Shown here: in pieces, positions 11,366 to 22,530 of the stretch
Numbering within the stretch: position 1 is the stretch's first letter
Layout: each line of letters starts with the position of its first letter
From: Echinarachnius parma
Lineage: Eukaryota; Echinodermata; Echinoidea; Clypeasteroida; Echinarachniidae
Assembly: GCA_037951105.1 (NCBI GenBank)
Contig: JBAMJV010000885.1
Location: forward strand, 20,730 to 84,729
Reading direction: 5' to 3'
DNA: 64,000 bases
Notes under the pieces: generated by a model
Told to the model about the DNA's origin: nothing
The model's database searches: none
The model's input: only the letters and a program-made list of their open reading frames with translations
Position numbers and translations under genes: made by a program

Positions 11366-12432
11366 AATGCAATACGATGGTTTGAACCTACATCCAACAA
11401 TAGATATCTTACTTCTAAATAACCATTCATGTAGGTCATTTCTAATCTATTTGTAGCCAATATTTTGATTGAGATTGATAATAATATGAACATAACAATG
11501 CAACAAGTCAACAGTGCAACGGTAAAAAAACGTCGGTGAAAGTTGTGACTAGTTGTCAAATAATTCCTTTCAAACTTATATGAAATATTATACATATATT
11601 TACACATTTATTAGGCTCTCGTTTTAAAATTCAGTCATGTTGCACACATAAAGAAACAACCTTTTATACGGGCCCAGTTCAAAACACGTGACAAAATACA
11701 ATCAATATTCAAGATATTAAACATTATTAACATCACCACAGTAATATCTTAATAAAGTGTGAAATTTGTTTTACCACTAAAAGTTATCAATATTACTCAA
11801 CGATTCGATTCTCCTCATTAGGGAAAACACTGGAATCTGAAAGAACCCAATGTGTTTCACAATGTTACATTTCACAGCGTCGTTGTTCATCACAATGTAA
11901 GCACGCTTTGATACACACCATGGCCCCGTTGCAGAAAGAGATACAATTAATTGTAAGTCAGAAAATGTGCGTGTTTCAACCAATCAGATCATTGCGCATT
12001 GAGAACACATGATCCGACTTGCAATTAATTCTGCAACGGGGCGGGGCCTATGTATTTCAGTAAAGGTTCCGTGACATTAAAAGGCTTGTTAACTTCTGTT
12101 TATCTGCATTTTAGTGTACACATCACATATTTGACTTTAATATTGTGTTGTATAAAAACAGAAGTCAACATGCTAATAACAGGATGCTCATTATAAGCAC
12201 ATCAGGCGGTGTTTCCTCTCCATCAAAGGTTCTATGACATGTCATTATTTGGGGCTTGTCCACGCTATGTATTTGTTTTTGTATTATTATTTATGTAGAA
12301 ATATTATATTGGGGTACATGCTTCCCGCCCATCCACCAACCACCCCCCTCCCGCCCAGAACTACGCAGTTTAAAAAGTAGTTTTTGTGTAGGTCTATTGA
12401 TAAAAGAATGTATCTCTCCTAATAATAAAAAA
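11366..12432. repeat. TLR downstream region with two small fold-backs
   Basis: No gene. About 11918-12052 is an inverted repeat with outer ends GGCCCCGTTGCAGAAAG and TTCTGCAACGGGGCGGG and inner pair ACAATTAATTGTAAGTC / GACTTGCAATTAATT. About 12062-12242 is a second fold-back with AAAGGTTCCGTGACAT / AAAGGTTCTATGACAT edges and an inner AACTTCTGTTT / AAAACAGAAGT pair. Only the AATAAT-like sequence near 12286 hints at a TLR poly(A) signal. Confidence 0.6.
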
Positions 12433-15303
12433 TCAAAGCGGCAAAAGACTGTTCATTTTCCTGTTAACTCGCAACACCTTGGTAAGTTTCTGCCAGAAGT
12501 AGATCTGACCATTCATGTCGTCCGACCACCTGAAGTACGGCTTGTTCTTGCTGAGGAACAGCCTCACCAGGTACGGCAGCTGGTTGTCAGGGATGTCCTC
12601 TCGGAAGACCAGCACCACCTTCTCAAGCTGGACCTCGTTCATGTGTTCGACGGCCATCTGCAGCTGCGTCATGAAGTGGACATCGTGGACCGACGCGAGA
12701 CTGACTATGTCGAGAGTCTTGAAACTGTTTTCGATGACGTAATCGATGGCATCGAGACGAGTTCCTCCGAGCGGGAGCTCATCGGCGCCACACACGATGC
12801 GCTGTCGATCGTACTCCTGGAGGTGGCGCTCAACGCACTCGATGAACTCGCCCTTAACCCACGCCTCGTCATCATCAGGGAAAATGATGTTGAGGTCATA
12901 CACGTAGTCGAGATGTTCACGGACGTCTTCGATCTCGTAGTAGCCCACGACCAGGAGCTTCAGATGGAAGAACTTGTAGTTAATCCACCATCGGCTTCGA
13001 TACGCTAACGCGATAAGCAACAAGCATAGGAATACCCCTATTGAGGACCCTACGTACAGGTCTATGCGTGGTCCGCAAAACTGATCTAGTTTAAATGTTA
13101 GATAGGGTTTACCAGCGAGGGCGGGAATCGATTTCGCGGAACAGAGGGTTCGGTCGCCATTCCCCAAGACTAGACTACTCTGATCAATATACCGCCGGAA
13201 CCATTGCAAATCACATTCACACGACAGTGGGTTTTCAGCAACAAAAAGAGTTTTCACTGGAAGGAAAGTATTGTCCATGAAACCCGTTATTGAATTTAGC
13301 GTTAAGTCAACAACAATTAAATTCTTCTGTTCCCTGAACAGGTTTTTGTCAACAATTCCTTTTATTTGATTAAATTTTAATAGAAGAATTTGCAATGATG
13401 GTACATGTCGTAAATGTTCAGATGAAATTGACTGAATGTTATTTTTCTGCAAGTCAAGAGTTCTCAGTGCATGCAACCCACTAAATATGTCTGGATGAAG
13501 GACCTCAATCTGACTCTTGCTGAGATCAAGTCTTCTTAAATTTGGCAGTGCGCAAAAAATCCAAGGGTCCATTCTGTTTAAATAATTTCCGCGCAGGATA
13601 AGAACTTGAAGTTCTTTCATGGGGCATAATAAGGTCCGATTTCTTGGCCCAAACATTTCTCCCTTCAGAGCCGTTACGGCGATATTTAGTGTTGTTAGAG
13701 ATGTTAGACCGGTAAACATAAGTAAATTTTTCCAAAAAGAAGTATATGACAAGTCTAGGCTTTGTAGGGTACACAGAGAATCGAAAGGGCGATTCATATT
13801 TGGAACTGTCCCTATTAACGAGAGTCTTAGATCAGTAATATTTAGCAAACCTGCAAACGCCTTCTCTCCAAGAATCTGTATAGGATTTCCATTAAGAATT
13901 AAACAATTCAGATTGATTAATCCCCTGAATGGATGGCCCGTTAAGGAATCAATGTGGTTTCGTGATAGATCCAAGGTATCGAGGGACGGCAATATCCAAG
14001 ATGTATTCAAATTGATACGTTTAATTGTATTATAAGACAAGTCAAAAAACTTGAGAGGGGTTATACCACTAAAGTTTGCTGAATCCAAAATTTTGAATCT
14101 ATTGTTTCCCAGTTTCAGCGTATGTAGGCGTTTCAAGACTGAAAATGCGTTTCTATTGACGTATTCCATAGATTTCCGAGTCAAATCGAGAAATTGAAGA
14201 TTTATGAGCCCTTCTAGAGAATATTTATGCAATTCCTTAATTCGGTTTCGACTGAGATCCATGTACTCTAATCGGGCCAGATGAACGAATGTTCCAGGCG
14301 GTAAAGTTGTGATACGGTTATGTGAGATTGTCATGTTTTCTATTGGCGGGAATAATGTCGTAGCATTCGTAATGTTCCTGAATCTGTCGATTGATGTGAT
14401 ATTATTCGAGTAGACATTCAAAACTCTCAGGAACCCCATACCTCGAACTGAGTTCAAATTAAAATCTCTTATACTATTACTTCCGAGATCCAGATTCTTG
14501 ACAGATTTCAAGTTTTTAAACACGTCATCAGGTAGTGTGGTAAGTTTGTTATACCTCAATGAAAAGACATTTAAAGTACTTGGAGAAAGACCAATGAAGT
14601 CATCGCTAGAAACTGAAGAAATGTTTAAGCCCCAAAGTTGAATGTACTCAATGTACAGTGGAGGAGTTCCTGTAAAGTTCAGTTTAGTAATGTTGTTTTT
14701 ATGAAATGCAAATCTAGATAACTTGTTGTGATAATCCAGGATGTTGACTGGAACGTCAGTAAAGTGATTTTCGGATAGATTTATCAATTCAAGCCCCTCA
14801 TTTTCTGAAAATAAACGGTTAGGTAACTGACGAAGTTCATTGGAAACCAATATAACGGATCGAAGGCGGGGAAGTGAGGAAAAGGTGTTCCCATCGATGG
14901 TCAAAATTTTGTTTTTCGTCATTGTGATTGCTTCTAGCAACGGTAGCCTGGCGAAAGAGGTGCTGTTGAGCGAAGCAATTTCGTTATTGTACAGGTTAAG
15001 TGCGGTGATGTCATCCGGGAGATAATCTGGCACTTCTCTAAGATGTCTTCCCTCGCAGTCCGCATACAGGCTTCCGTTATTCAGCTCAATCTCGCACGGG
15101 GGTGAAACGTGTGATCCTGCAGAAGACATGAAACCAGAAGGAGCGCGGAAGGAAGGTACCGAAACACGTCCTGCAGACACGCAACGAGGCGCCATTTTGG
15201 AATTATGGTCTCCCAGCAACAACATCACCCATGATACTGCTAAAAGAAAGCGGAAACTGTTCAAGACTGGGTAGGACCTCTCGCGAATGATACGGAATGC
15301 CAT
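12433..15303 (-). CDS. Toll-like receptor, single coding exon (956 aa)
   Basis: A type I membrane receptor of the Toll family, expected at the cell surface or in endosomes, where TLRs bind microbial ligands and signal through TIR adaptors. Residues 15-31 form a hydrophobic signal segment. An LRRNT-like cysteine pair lies at about 70 and 83, and LRRs with regular LxxLxLxxN spacing fill about 95-690. An LRRCT (Cys 695, 697, 721, 743) precedes a membrane segment at 749-768. The TIR domain is about 800-945. Box 1 reads YDLNIIFPDDD in place of the usual YDAFVSY. The box 2/BB loop reads GADELPLGG, so the RD of RDxxPG is AD. Box 3 keeps FW at 936-937. The start is supported by ACCATGG context and the signal segment. 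The whole protein is in one exon with no break, as in most sea urchin TLRs. Which TLR subfamily it belongs to cannot be told from sequence alone. Confidence 0.95.
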   Translation of the reverse strand: MAFRIIRERSYPVLNSFRFLLAVSWVMLLLGDHNSKMAPRCVSAGRVSVPSFRAPSGFMSSAGSHVSPPCEIELNNGSLYADCEGRHLREVPDYLPDDITALNLYNNEIASLNSTSFARLPLLEAITMTKNKILTIDGNTFSSLPRLRSVILVSNELRQLPNRLFSENEGLELINLSENHFTDVPVNILDYHNKLSRFAFHKNNITKLNFTGTPPLYIEYIQLWGLNISSVSSDDFIGLSPSTLNVFSLRYNKLTTLPDDVFKNLKSVKNLDLGSNSIRDFNLNSVRGMGFLRVLNVYSNNITSIDRFRNITNATTLFPPIENMTISHNRITTLPPGTFVHLARLEYMDLSRNRIKELHKYSLEGLINLQFLDLTRKSMEYVNRNAFSVLKRLHTLKLGNNRFKILDSANFSGITPLKFFDLSYNTIKRINLNTSWILPSLDTLDLSRNHIDSLTGHPFRGLINLNCLILNGNPIQILGEKAFAGLLNITDLRLSLIGTVPNMNRPFDSLCTLQSLDLSYTSFWKNLLMFTGLTSLTTLNIAVTALKGEMFGPRNRTLLCPMKELQVLILRGNYLNRMDPWIFCALPNLRRLDLSKSQIEVLHPDIFSGLHALRTLDLQKNNIQSISSEHLRHVPSLQILLLKFNQIKGIVDKNLFREQKNLIVVDLTLNSITGFMDNTFLPVKTLFVAENPLSCECDLQWFRRYIDQSSLVLGNGDRTLCSAKSIPALAGKPYLTFKLDQFCGPRIDLYVGSSIGVFLCLLLIALAYRSRWWINYKFFHLKLLVVGYYEIEDVREHLDYVYDLNIIFPDDDEAWVKGEFIECVERHLQEYDRQRIVCGADELPLGGTRLDAIDYVIENSFKTLDIVSLASVHDVHFMTQLQMAVEHMNEVQLEKVVLVFREDIPDNQLPYLVRLFLSKNKPYFRWSDDMNGQIYFWQKLTKVLRVNRKMNSLLPL

Positions 15304-16490
15304 GGTAAAAATTGAAGAAGTGGCTTCGGCTCTGCAGTGTTGTTGGTTTGTTGCCTAGTGTGGTAAAAGGAAACAGATCGGTGCTAATAATTCACGCTAA
15401 ATGAAGGAAGAAACACATTATCATGTGAATGATTTCTTGATTGATTGATTGATGAGACATATGCTAGAAATCTCTGCTGTAACCTACAGAAACAGAATTA
15501 TATGTTATAGAAATTAAGATGTCAATATAGTAAGCAGCAAGGTTCTTGAAGCAACAATCATTTTCCCAAATGGTCAACGGACTGTTAATTAAAGTCAATA
15601 TGATTTCCATTTCTGTAATACTTTTACATCGTGCAAGAACAATTGTTAGTCCCTCCTTTGTCTACTAGTATCCCTTACTTGTCTTGATTCGTCATGTAAC
15701 TGTTAGGAAGTTTGACAATGTGGATCTGCTATGAAACTTGACAATCGCAGGCATATCGGAACTTATTTCTTGAAATGTATCGGTTCAGAAAAATACCATT
15801 GTGTTTTTTATAGATTTTTTTTACATTTGCTATTCCCCCACATTTCAAATATTGTGATCTATTTATATGATGCACATGATGAAAATGTGAGCAAATTTGC
15901 CAAATGTTCTTTATAATTCACTATACATTCATTTTACAGTTTAAATTTGATATTTGAAATTGGTTTCATTCAGATAAATAAATAAACTACATCACCCTTT
16001 TAAAAATTGTTTTAACCTTAATTTACCAGACCAATCAGTAAGGCGGTTTCAATAAGTAAACGGTAAGGAAATGTCATACTTACTTGTTGTACTGCGTCTC
16101 TTCTTAATGAATCCCCGTTGAAATTATTACTCTTAGTTGATTTGGAATTGGTATCGTTCCTTATCGATTCAATGTTGATTGTCGAATTGAATTGAAATTT
16201 GTTACTCACTGGAGAGTAACACGTAAATTCGACCCGCCTGCTATTTGTAGTGTGCAAGCAGGCAATTTGTTAAAGCATATTATAAAGATAAACCCATAAC
16301 GCTAGATAATGTGGTATGATAATGACATCCTTAGCTGCATCACATATAAATCGCCTGTATCAAAATATATATTACAATGTAATAAATTCTAAAAGTACTT
16401 CCGCTTTGTATGTCACGTGGTTTACCAATTTGACACGGAACTTGATTTCGCCTTTTATGCGTTTTACAAAAACCTCACTCTGGAATATTC
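15304..16490 (-). promoter_or_regulatory. TLR leader exon, leader intron and upstream flank
   Basis: A non-coding leader exon ends at 16084, followed by a consensus donor GTAAGTATG. A matching acceptor, CAACACTGCAG, ends at 15332, leaving a 28-base 5' UTR before the ATG at 15303. The predicted leader intron is 15332-16083 (752 bp). The leader exon and flank up to about 16556 are conserved with 5706-7060, which supports this structure. No clear TATA box can be assigned. The transcription start is unknown; the flank is cut at 16557 by a TTAA element. Confidence 0.6.
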
Positions 16491-16556
16491 CCTCACACGG
16501 CGCCGTATCGGGCTCACTGATCTTAATTGGTAATCTAAATAGGTGATCGGATGGTT

Positions 16557-16860
16557 TTAAAGGGATCTAGTAACTTTGTTTGCATGTGCAAAAAGTGATG
16601 AGTGGTTGGTATTATGTGTAATTTTGTAATATCTGAAATGCCCTTCGAGTATTGTGTGAAAATGTCAAGTAAAATTGAGTTGAGGTATATGTCCAAGAAA
16701 ATGAGCAAAGATGCAAAGTGATATTTCATTTCATATCTCATTGCGCTGGCTTCGTACACATTTATGACTATCAAGTGGATAGTGAAAATCCAAGCACTTT
16801 AATCGTAAATATCTTCTTACGAAACAAAAAAATACAATGAGAAAACCACTAGATTTCTGA
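16557..16860. mobile_element. TTAA-type MITE family C, one end only
   Basis: Begins TTAAAGGGATCTAGTAAC and matches the left part of the complete copy at 36607-37475 for about 300 bp, including GTGATGAGTGGTTG. No matching right end is present. It lies directly upstream of the TLR leader region. Confidence 0.7.
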
Positions 16861-16929
16861 TAATGTTTTCTGGATTTGGAAAATGTCACGTAATCCCTTC
16901 AGTGAAGCTGTGATCCGCCAAGGTACCAC

Positions 16930-17165
16930 ACCGATAACACACAACAGCGGCAGGAGGTAAAAGCCTTTATGTGAAGGATCTTCTCGATGCCCATGAGCCG
17001 CTTGGAAGGAATGCTCCCCAGGGAGTGGAGATGGTGAACACAACGTGTGCTGGTTTGCATTGTACCCTATGACCGGGATAATAATATCAATGTAAAGCGC
17101 TTAGAGATGATTATCAATCATATTAAGCGCTATATAAATCGAGTGTATTATTATTATTATTTAGA
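16930..17165 (+). mobile_element. SINE 3' portion with ATT tail
   Basis: A SINE body ending AAGCGCTATATAAATCGAG followed by (ATT)n. The block ACCGGGATAATAATATC before the tail also occurs in the copy at 34.8-35.46 kb as ACCGGGATAGTAATGATA, and its outer part is similar. Such tails are typical of LINE-mobilised SINEs. Confidence 0.75.
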
Positions 17166-17235
17166 TGGAGATGCTTTTTTATAAGGGGCTGTACTGAATT
17201 TTGTTTTAAATAACCACACCATCACAAATACCGAG

Positions 17236-17470
17236 CATAATGGCTTTGCGGTTAGAGTGTCCGCCTCATGCACGGGAGGTCCCGGGTTCGAACCCAGACC
17301 GGGTCATACCAAAGACTTTAAAAAAATGATACCTTCTGCCTTCTAGCCAGGCACTCGGCATTTAAAGAACGGAGAAATAAAAGTTAATCACACGAGTTAC
17401 CAGAGGACTGGCCCCCTTCTGTAGCTTTCGTTACATTTAGTACACGTGTGGCCTAGGGCTAATGAATCGG
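17236..17470 (+). mobile_element. tRNA-derived SINE
   Basis: The head carries polymerase III boxes: an A-box-like GCGGTTAGAGTGTCCG near 17243 and a B box GGGTTCGAACCC near 17284. It is followed by an unrelated body (CCTTCTGCCTTCTAGCC and on). It does not fold as a whole tRNA, so it is a SINE rather than a tRNA gene. Confidence 0.75.
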
Positions 17471-17512
17471 AGATAGGCGCCGCGTTATCATGCATGCATA
17501 ACGGGAAGGACT

Positions 17513-18080
17513 TTAAAGGGATAGTTGAGTTTTGGTAGAGAGGGCGCTACACATAATAGTTTTTTGTGAGATAATGAAAAACTGAGTGTAAAATTTGAAA
17601 GAGCATAATATTTTAATTACAGAATAAACTTTATTTGATCAAAATCGGTTCAGAAACGGCTGAAATATCCATAAACTATTTGTAATAATTGTGGGGCCCC
17701 ACAAGTATTAGATAATTTTGAACCAACCGTTACAAATTTTTTTTTAAATGCTTCCTCTTTTCAAACGTTTTCAACAAAGTTTTGTAATAGTTGTTGATTA
17801 TCTCTCTATCTAATTACTATTTTTACGAACCTTCACATGCACAACATTTTATTTTAAATGGTTTAAACCAATTAGTTTATAGAGAGCGCCATCTTGAGTT
17901 TGAACGGCTCTGTTTGAATGATAAAAGGCTTTTTGCTTAGTGGTTTGTAATTTTGAATTCCTTTTGAGCATGGTAGAGTCATAACTATTAGTTTGTAATG
18001 TAATGGTGCAGGTTTTGGCTACTAAAATTCAGTTTGACCAAAACTGTACTCTCTTTACCAGAACTCGACTATCCCTTTAA
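17513..18080. mobile_element. TTAA-flanked MITE, family A (complete, inverted)
   Basis: A 568-bp copy of the element at 2861-3424 in the opposite orientation, with TTAA at both edges and inverted ends TTAAAGGGATAGTTGAG / CTCGACTATCCCTTTAA. Confidence 0.85.
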
Positions 18081-18389
18081 CTAACAACATCATAATGATA
18101 TCATCATGGTTAAACATAATCGTCGCTCTATTTCGTGAAATGTCAACATTTATGTTTGCGTGTGTTCTAACGATTTTAATCCCCGATTTCAGTTATCTAT
18201 ACAACAAATCTAAAGAATTCCCTAAAGAGGAAGCCCGGGGTCGACTGCACTTTGGCCATGTGTATACGCACGATCATTGTTTACAATTTGGCAAACAAGG
18301 GGGAACATTTTGGCGTGTGTTCGCGAAATGGAGAGAAAAAAAGGCGTGTATATTTCATGCATTTGCTTGCGGAGATGATAACAGAGAGT

Positions 18390-18580
18390 CTACATTTCTG
18401 TGTACTTGAAGTCTCTACAAAGGGGTATTTTGGTTGATGTGTACTCGAAATGCACAAAATAATAAGGGGTATTTTTTAACACCAACTTGTACCCGTTTCT
18501 GTGCTAGAATGGAGGTATAACTTGCTGAAAATGTACTCGAAACGCCGCAAAATAGTGGGTACATTTTTACATCGAGAACG
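18390..18580. repeat. phrase array TGTACTCGAAA...GGGGTATTTT
   Basis: Three to four loose copies of TGTACTCGAAA(T/C)GC followed by CAAAATAnnGGGGTA, spaced about 50-60 bases. The stretch 18081-18389 before it holds nothing recognisable. Confidence 0.55.
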
Positions 18581-18667
18581 ATTAATTTGTCACCCCTTTA
18601 TTAAAATATGAAGTGACACCACCGGGAGTGGAAGGGCCCAATCCTCTCCCACCCCCTCCGTCATAGT

Positions 18668-18885
18668 CGAGATTTTCGCCTATTTGTATTCGTTTATTTT
18701 ATCTCCCCGCGCGCCCTAACTGGATCTGGCCGTAAGAGGGCCGGCGATAACCACAAATCGCGCGATGTATACTAATATAATCTGTATACTCTTTTTTTTC
18801 TCGAGAGTACAGATTAGTATACATCGCGCGATTTGTGGGTATAAAATAAACGAATCAAAATAGGCGACAATCTCGACTACCTCCG
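18668..18885. repeat. fold-back element
   Basis: Inverted repeat with outer pair GTCGAGATTTTCGCCTATTT / AATAGGCGACAATCTCGAC and inner pair CACAAATCGCGCGATGTATA / TATACATCGCGCGATTTGTG, around a TTTTTTTTCTCGAGA centre. The left arm has about 60 extra bases (GC-rich, 18704-18760). Non-coding, MITE-like. Confidence 0.8.
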
Positions 18886-18949
18886 TCACAGATCGGTCCC
18901 TCCTTCATCGGCCTCCCTTTAACCCCCCTCCATAAAAAATACACGTCTA

Positions 18950-19300
18950 ATTAATACATAGCAGCCAGCCTGTCTAAACAGTGCTCACCAAATGTGACCC
19001 CCTGTTTAGTTAAATCAATGTAATGGAACCTGTCTACAGAGGTCACCTGTCTATATATATATAGTGGTCACTTTTCTTGTTTCCCTCGGTTGGTCACTAC
19101 ACAGGTTTGACTATAAGCCCACTGAATTCTCCTCTGATACAACTATAAAACCCATGTTTTATGTCTCTATATACATATCCAGATATCTACAGTATCTATC
19201 TCTCTATATATCCATATATTTATCTATCTATCTATCTATTTATCATTATATCTATATATCTATCTATCTATCTATATGATCTATCTATCTATACTTCACA
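18950..19300. repeat. GTCAC phrase region and (TCTA)n microsatellite
   Basis: 18960-19110 repeats CCTGTCTA and GGTCAC phrases. From 19160 to 19300 is an imperfect TATC/TCTA tetranucleotide run mixed with TATA steps. Confidence 0.8.
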
Positions 19301-19339
19301 CAAAAAGTTCCGCAATCGAGGTTTGCGCATTAATAACTT

Positions 19340-19850
19340 TTCTATTAGGTTATTACCATTGAATAATTAGGTATCATTGGAAAGCGTGAATTCTCCCCTT
19401 TACATTGATATAACATTTGCTATGAGTATTTCATCATGGAATGTGCATTGCATCCACATGTAGGGCAAAGTCAAAAGTGAAATGTTGCAAAATGCACTGA
19501 TTCTGTCAACAAAGGGGCTTCCTTTTGTTTGAAGATTAAAATGTGGCTTGAATGCCTATTACGTTATTACCATTCATAAATCTGGTATCATTGGAAAGCG
19601 TGAATCCGCCTCTTTACATTGATATAACATTTGCTATGGATATTTTATCATGGAATGTGCATTACATCCGAATGTAGGGCAAAGTAAAAAATGAAATGTT
19701 GCAAAATGCACTGATTTTGTCAACAGTGTGCCTTCCTTTTGTTTGAAGATTAAAACGTTGCTTGAATGCATGACCACCTCACCCCCATTCAAGCCAAGGA
19801 AGGCACTCTGTTGACAAAATTGGTGCATTTTGCAACATTTCACTTTTGAC
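19340..19850. repeat. direct repeat of about 190-220 bp, two copies plus inverted piece
   Basis: Copy 1 (about 19340-19545) and copy 2 (about 19560-19770) share ATTACCATT, GTATCATTGGAAAGCGTGAAT, AACATTTGCTATG and GTTGCAAAATGCACTGATT. At 19800-19850 the last phrase recurs inverted (GTGCATTTTGCAACATTTCA). No coding sense. Confidence 0.75.
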
Positions 19851-19851
19851 A

Positions 19852-22141
19852 TTTAGACCGGCAGCCCAGAGGTCTTTTGTGCATCGAAAAGCGTACTGAT
19901 TGTTGAACATATGAATATTTAGAGGAGAATGTAATAAATCCAAAAATATGAGTCTCCCGGGGTGTACCCATGGATAAAGGGGTCCTTTGCGCCTCCAAAG
20001 TTTGACCCCTGGGGATTGTCCGATGCTTCTATTTGTTTGCGAATGTACCGTGTTCAACATCGCTCTTTGCGGGGAGAGCGAAACAGAGAACAAAAGGATC
20101 GCTGATGCGTACCTGGCAATTTCGACAAATTTTACGTTGCCTGATTTGAAAGACGAAATACACGTTGATTCATTGGGGATTATATCTAAAACCTCTTGCA
20201 ACTTTACAAATATGTCTTACAGATTACAGAATACATATTGATAGCACGTTTGAATATGCCAAAGGCCATATAAATACATTCGAAAGAACCCCATCACCAA
20301 AACAAGATCAAACATGGCTTCCACTTACAAATGAATATCACACATTAAAACAACACCCGTGTATAAAACTAAAGTAACTAGCCGAATGCAGAGGAACCAG
20401 TACAGGGTGGCCCAGAAAGGATGCAACACCTACGATCGTTAATTTCATCAACACCATCGACCAAATGTCATTGTTTTTTGTTTGATTGGGTAGAACATTC
20501 TTTTTCCAACAAAATGATACCATGAGCATTGATTTTGGGTAAGGCGTTTGGATCCTAGGGCCATATTTCTGAGGCAATGTAGTTTCCTAAATTTGCTACT
20601 TTTTCGTCTCCAGCGATCCTCTGAACAATGAGACATTCTCGCCCCATGGCCTGCCATAGAATTAGCTGTACAGAAGAACCGCATGACTGCTCTCCCTTTG
20701 TAAGGAAGACAATGTGAGCCATTCTTATGTACAGCTAATTCTACGGCAGGCCGTGGGGCGAGAATGTCTCGGTGTTCCGAGGATCGCTGGATACGAAAAA
20801 GTAGCAAATTTAGGAAACGACATTGCCTCAGAAAAATGGCCCTAGGATCCAAACGACTTACCCAAAATCAATGCTCATGGTATCATTTTGTTGGAAAAAG
20901 AATGTTCTACCCAATCAAAAACAATGACATTTGGTCGATGGTGTTGATGAAATTAACGATCGTAGGTGTTGCATCCTTTCTGGGCCACCCTGTATATGAG
21001 CGCATGGCATAGCGACGGAGGGGGGGGGGGGGGGGGGGGGTTGACAACTGCGGTGACAGAGAAATGTATCAATAGAGCCTTTACTCTGTGCAGTCGTGTT
21101 CAGAGTGGCAGATGGTTGTCATGGGATATCTTTTGTTCTCTTTCATGAGAACAATTTTACAACCATCGCATCAAGGAATTTCTAATCGATGTAACAAGAA
21201 TAATAAGTAACCATTCAGTCCTTTCAATTCGATGAATACACGTCTTTCTCATTTGACCGTAGTATTGCACATGTGAAAAACGTAACTGTGAACAGGGAGC
21301 AGGGGCCCGATTACGGACCAGCGACATTTACCATGGTAATTAGCATCATTGGCTCTAACTCATTGATGTCAATATGCTAGAATTACGTACAAATCAATAG
21401 AACGTAGCAGAGCACACAAGGGCCATCCCACCCATTTGTGGAAATAAATAAATAAAAAAAATAAAATAAATAAAAAACACATACCGCCCTTACTCATTCA
21501 ACCGTAAAGCATATCTAGAGATCAGTGGAACTAGGTCTGGTCCTGGGTCATGATCGTGCTCTCGGCCACTGGTGTATTGGCCTCTACATGCAGCTTGGAT
21601 GCCAATACACAAATATAATTGCCTTTTGTCTGACTTTGTGCAGCGATTTTTTCCCTCTATGTAGGGAAATGTGGAAGCTCCGCCTTTTTAACATAACCTT
21701 TGCGAGTCGATTTTCAATATTCAGAGGCATCTGCAGGGTAATTTAACGGATGACATTTGTATCCAATATGTATTCTGTAATCTGTAAGACATATGTGTAA
21801 AGTTGCAAGAGGTTTTGGATATAATCCCCAATGCATCAACATGGATTTCGTCTTTCAAAACAAGCAACGTAAAATTGCCAGATACGCATCAGTGATCCTT
21901 TTGTTATCTGTTTCGCTCTCCCCGCAGTCAGCGATGTTGAACACGGTACATTCGCAAACAAATAGAAGCATCGGACAATCCCCAGGGGTCAAACTTTGGA
22001 GGCGCAAAGGACCCCTTTATCCACGGGTACACCCCGGGAGACTCATATTTTTGGATTTGTTACATTCTCCTCTAAATATTCATATGTTCAACAATCAGTA
22101 CGCTTTTCGATGCACAAAAGACCTCTGGGCTGCCGGTCTAA
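19852..22141. mobile_element. large fold-back composite with 390-bp arms
   Basis: The left arm (about 19852-20243) reads as the inverted complement of the right arm (about 21761-22141), with high identity by eye. Both arms contain the same open frame with PGVKLWRRKGPLYP and AFRCTKDLWAAGL. No known domain is visible, and the frame is probably a by-product of the repeat. The centre holds a mariner-type MITE (20401-20994), a run of about 22 G (21019-21040) and unremarkable AT-rich DNA. Confidence 0.8.
20401..20994. mobile_element. TA-flanked mariner-type fold-back MITE
   Basis: A 594-bp near-palindrome bounded by TA. It starts TACAGGGTGGCCCAGAAAGG and ends CTTTCTGGGCCACCCTGTA. The arms pair over almost the whole length, meeting near 20700. 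TA duplication and CAGGGTGG ends fit the Tc1/mariner superfamily. A solo end of the same type lies at 26051. Confidence 0.85.
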
Positions 22142-22530
22142 TTGGCAAGCCAATCTCTCGGCCCTTTGTGCTCAAGTATTCATGGGGAAGGAGTTACGAA
22201 CAATGCAAGCCCTCTTTACTTCAGCTGGATCACAATAGAGTGATTCAAGTATTAGTTAGAACATACATGTATATACAAGCGAAAGGTGAACTAATACATA
22301 CAGCATCGGTTTCTTCCACTATATAAATAATTGCAAAGAATAATCATAAATGATTGAGAAGGAAGAATAATAGTAGGCGTAGCTTAATAAGCAATGTTCC
22401 TCCTTTTAATCCTCCAAATGAAAAAAGGCACTGGTCGAAAAATTGGTCTCCGCCAGGACTCGAACCTGGGTCTCCGATTCTGTCTTCTTGCACCATTACA
22501 TTACTATGCTCGAAAGGTATACACAATTAC
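22142..22530 (-). mobile_element. tRNA-derived repeat fragment
   Basis: On the minus strand at about 22445-22515 there is a tRNA-like head: CAGGTTCGAGTCCTGG is a B box with its arm, inside GGAGACC / GGTCTCC pairing. The A-box region is poor and no complete cloverleaf forms. The rest of the interval holds nothing I recognise. Confidence 0.5.

Noticed and set aside
12256..13008. Plus-strand 250-codon open frame
   Set aside because: It is the antisense of the TIR-coding part of the TLR; its composition follows the opposite strand and it has no own signals.
17236..17310. Functional tRNA gene
   Set aside because: Polymerase III boxes are present but no complete cloverleaf with a 7-bp acceptor stem forms, and a SINE body follows.
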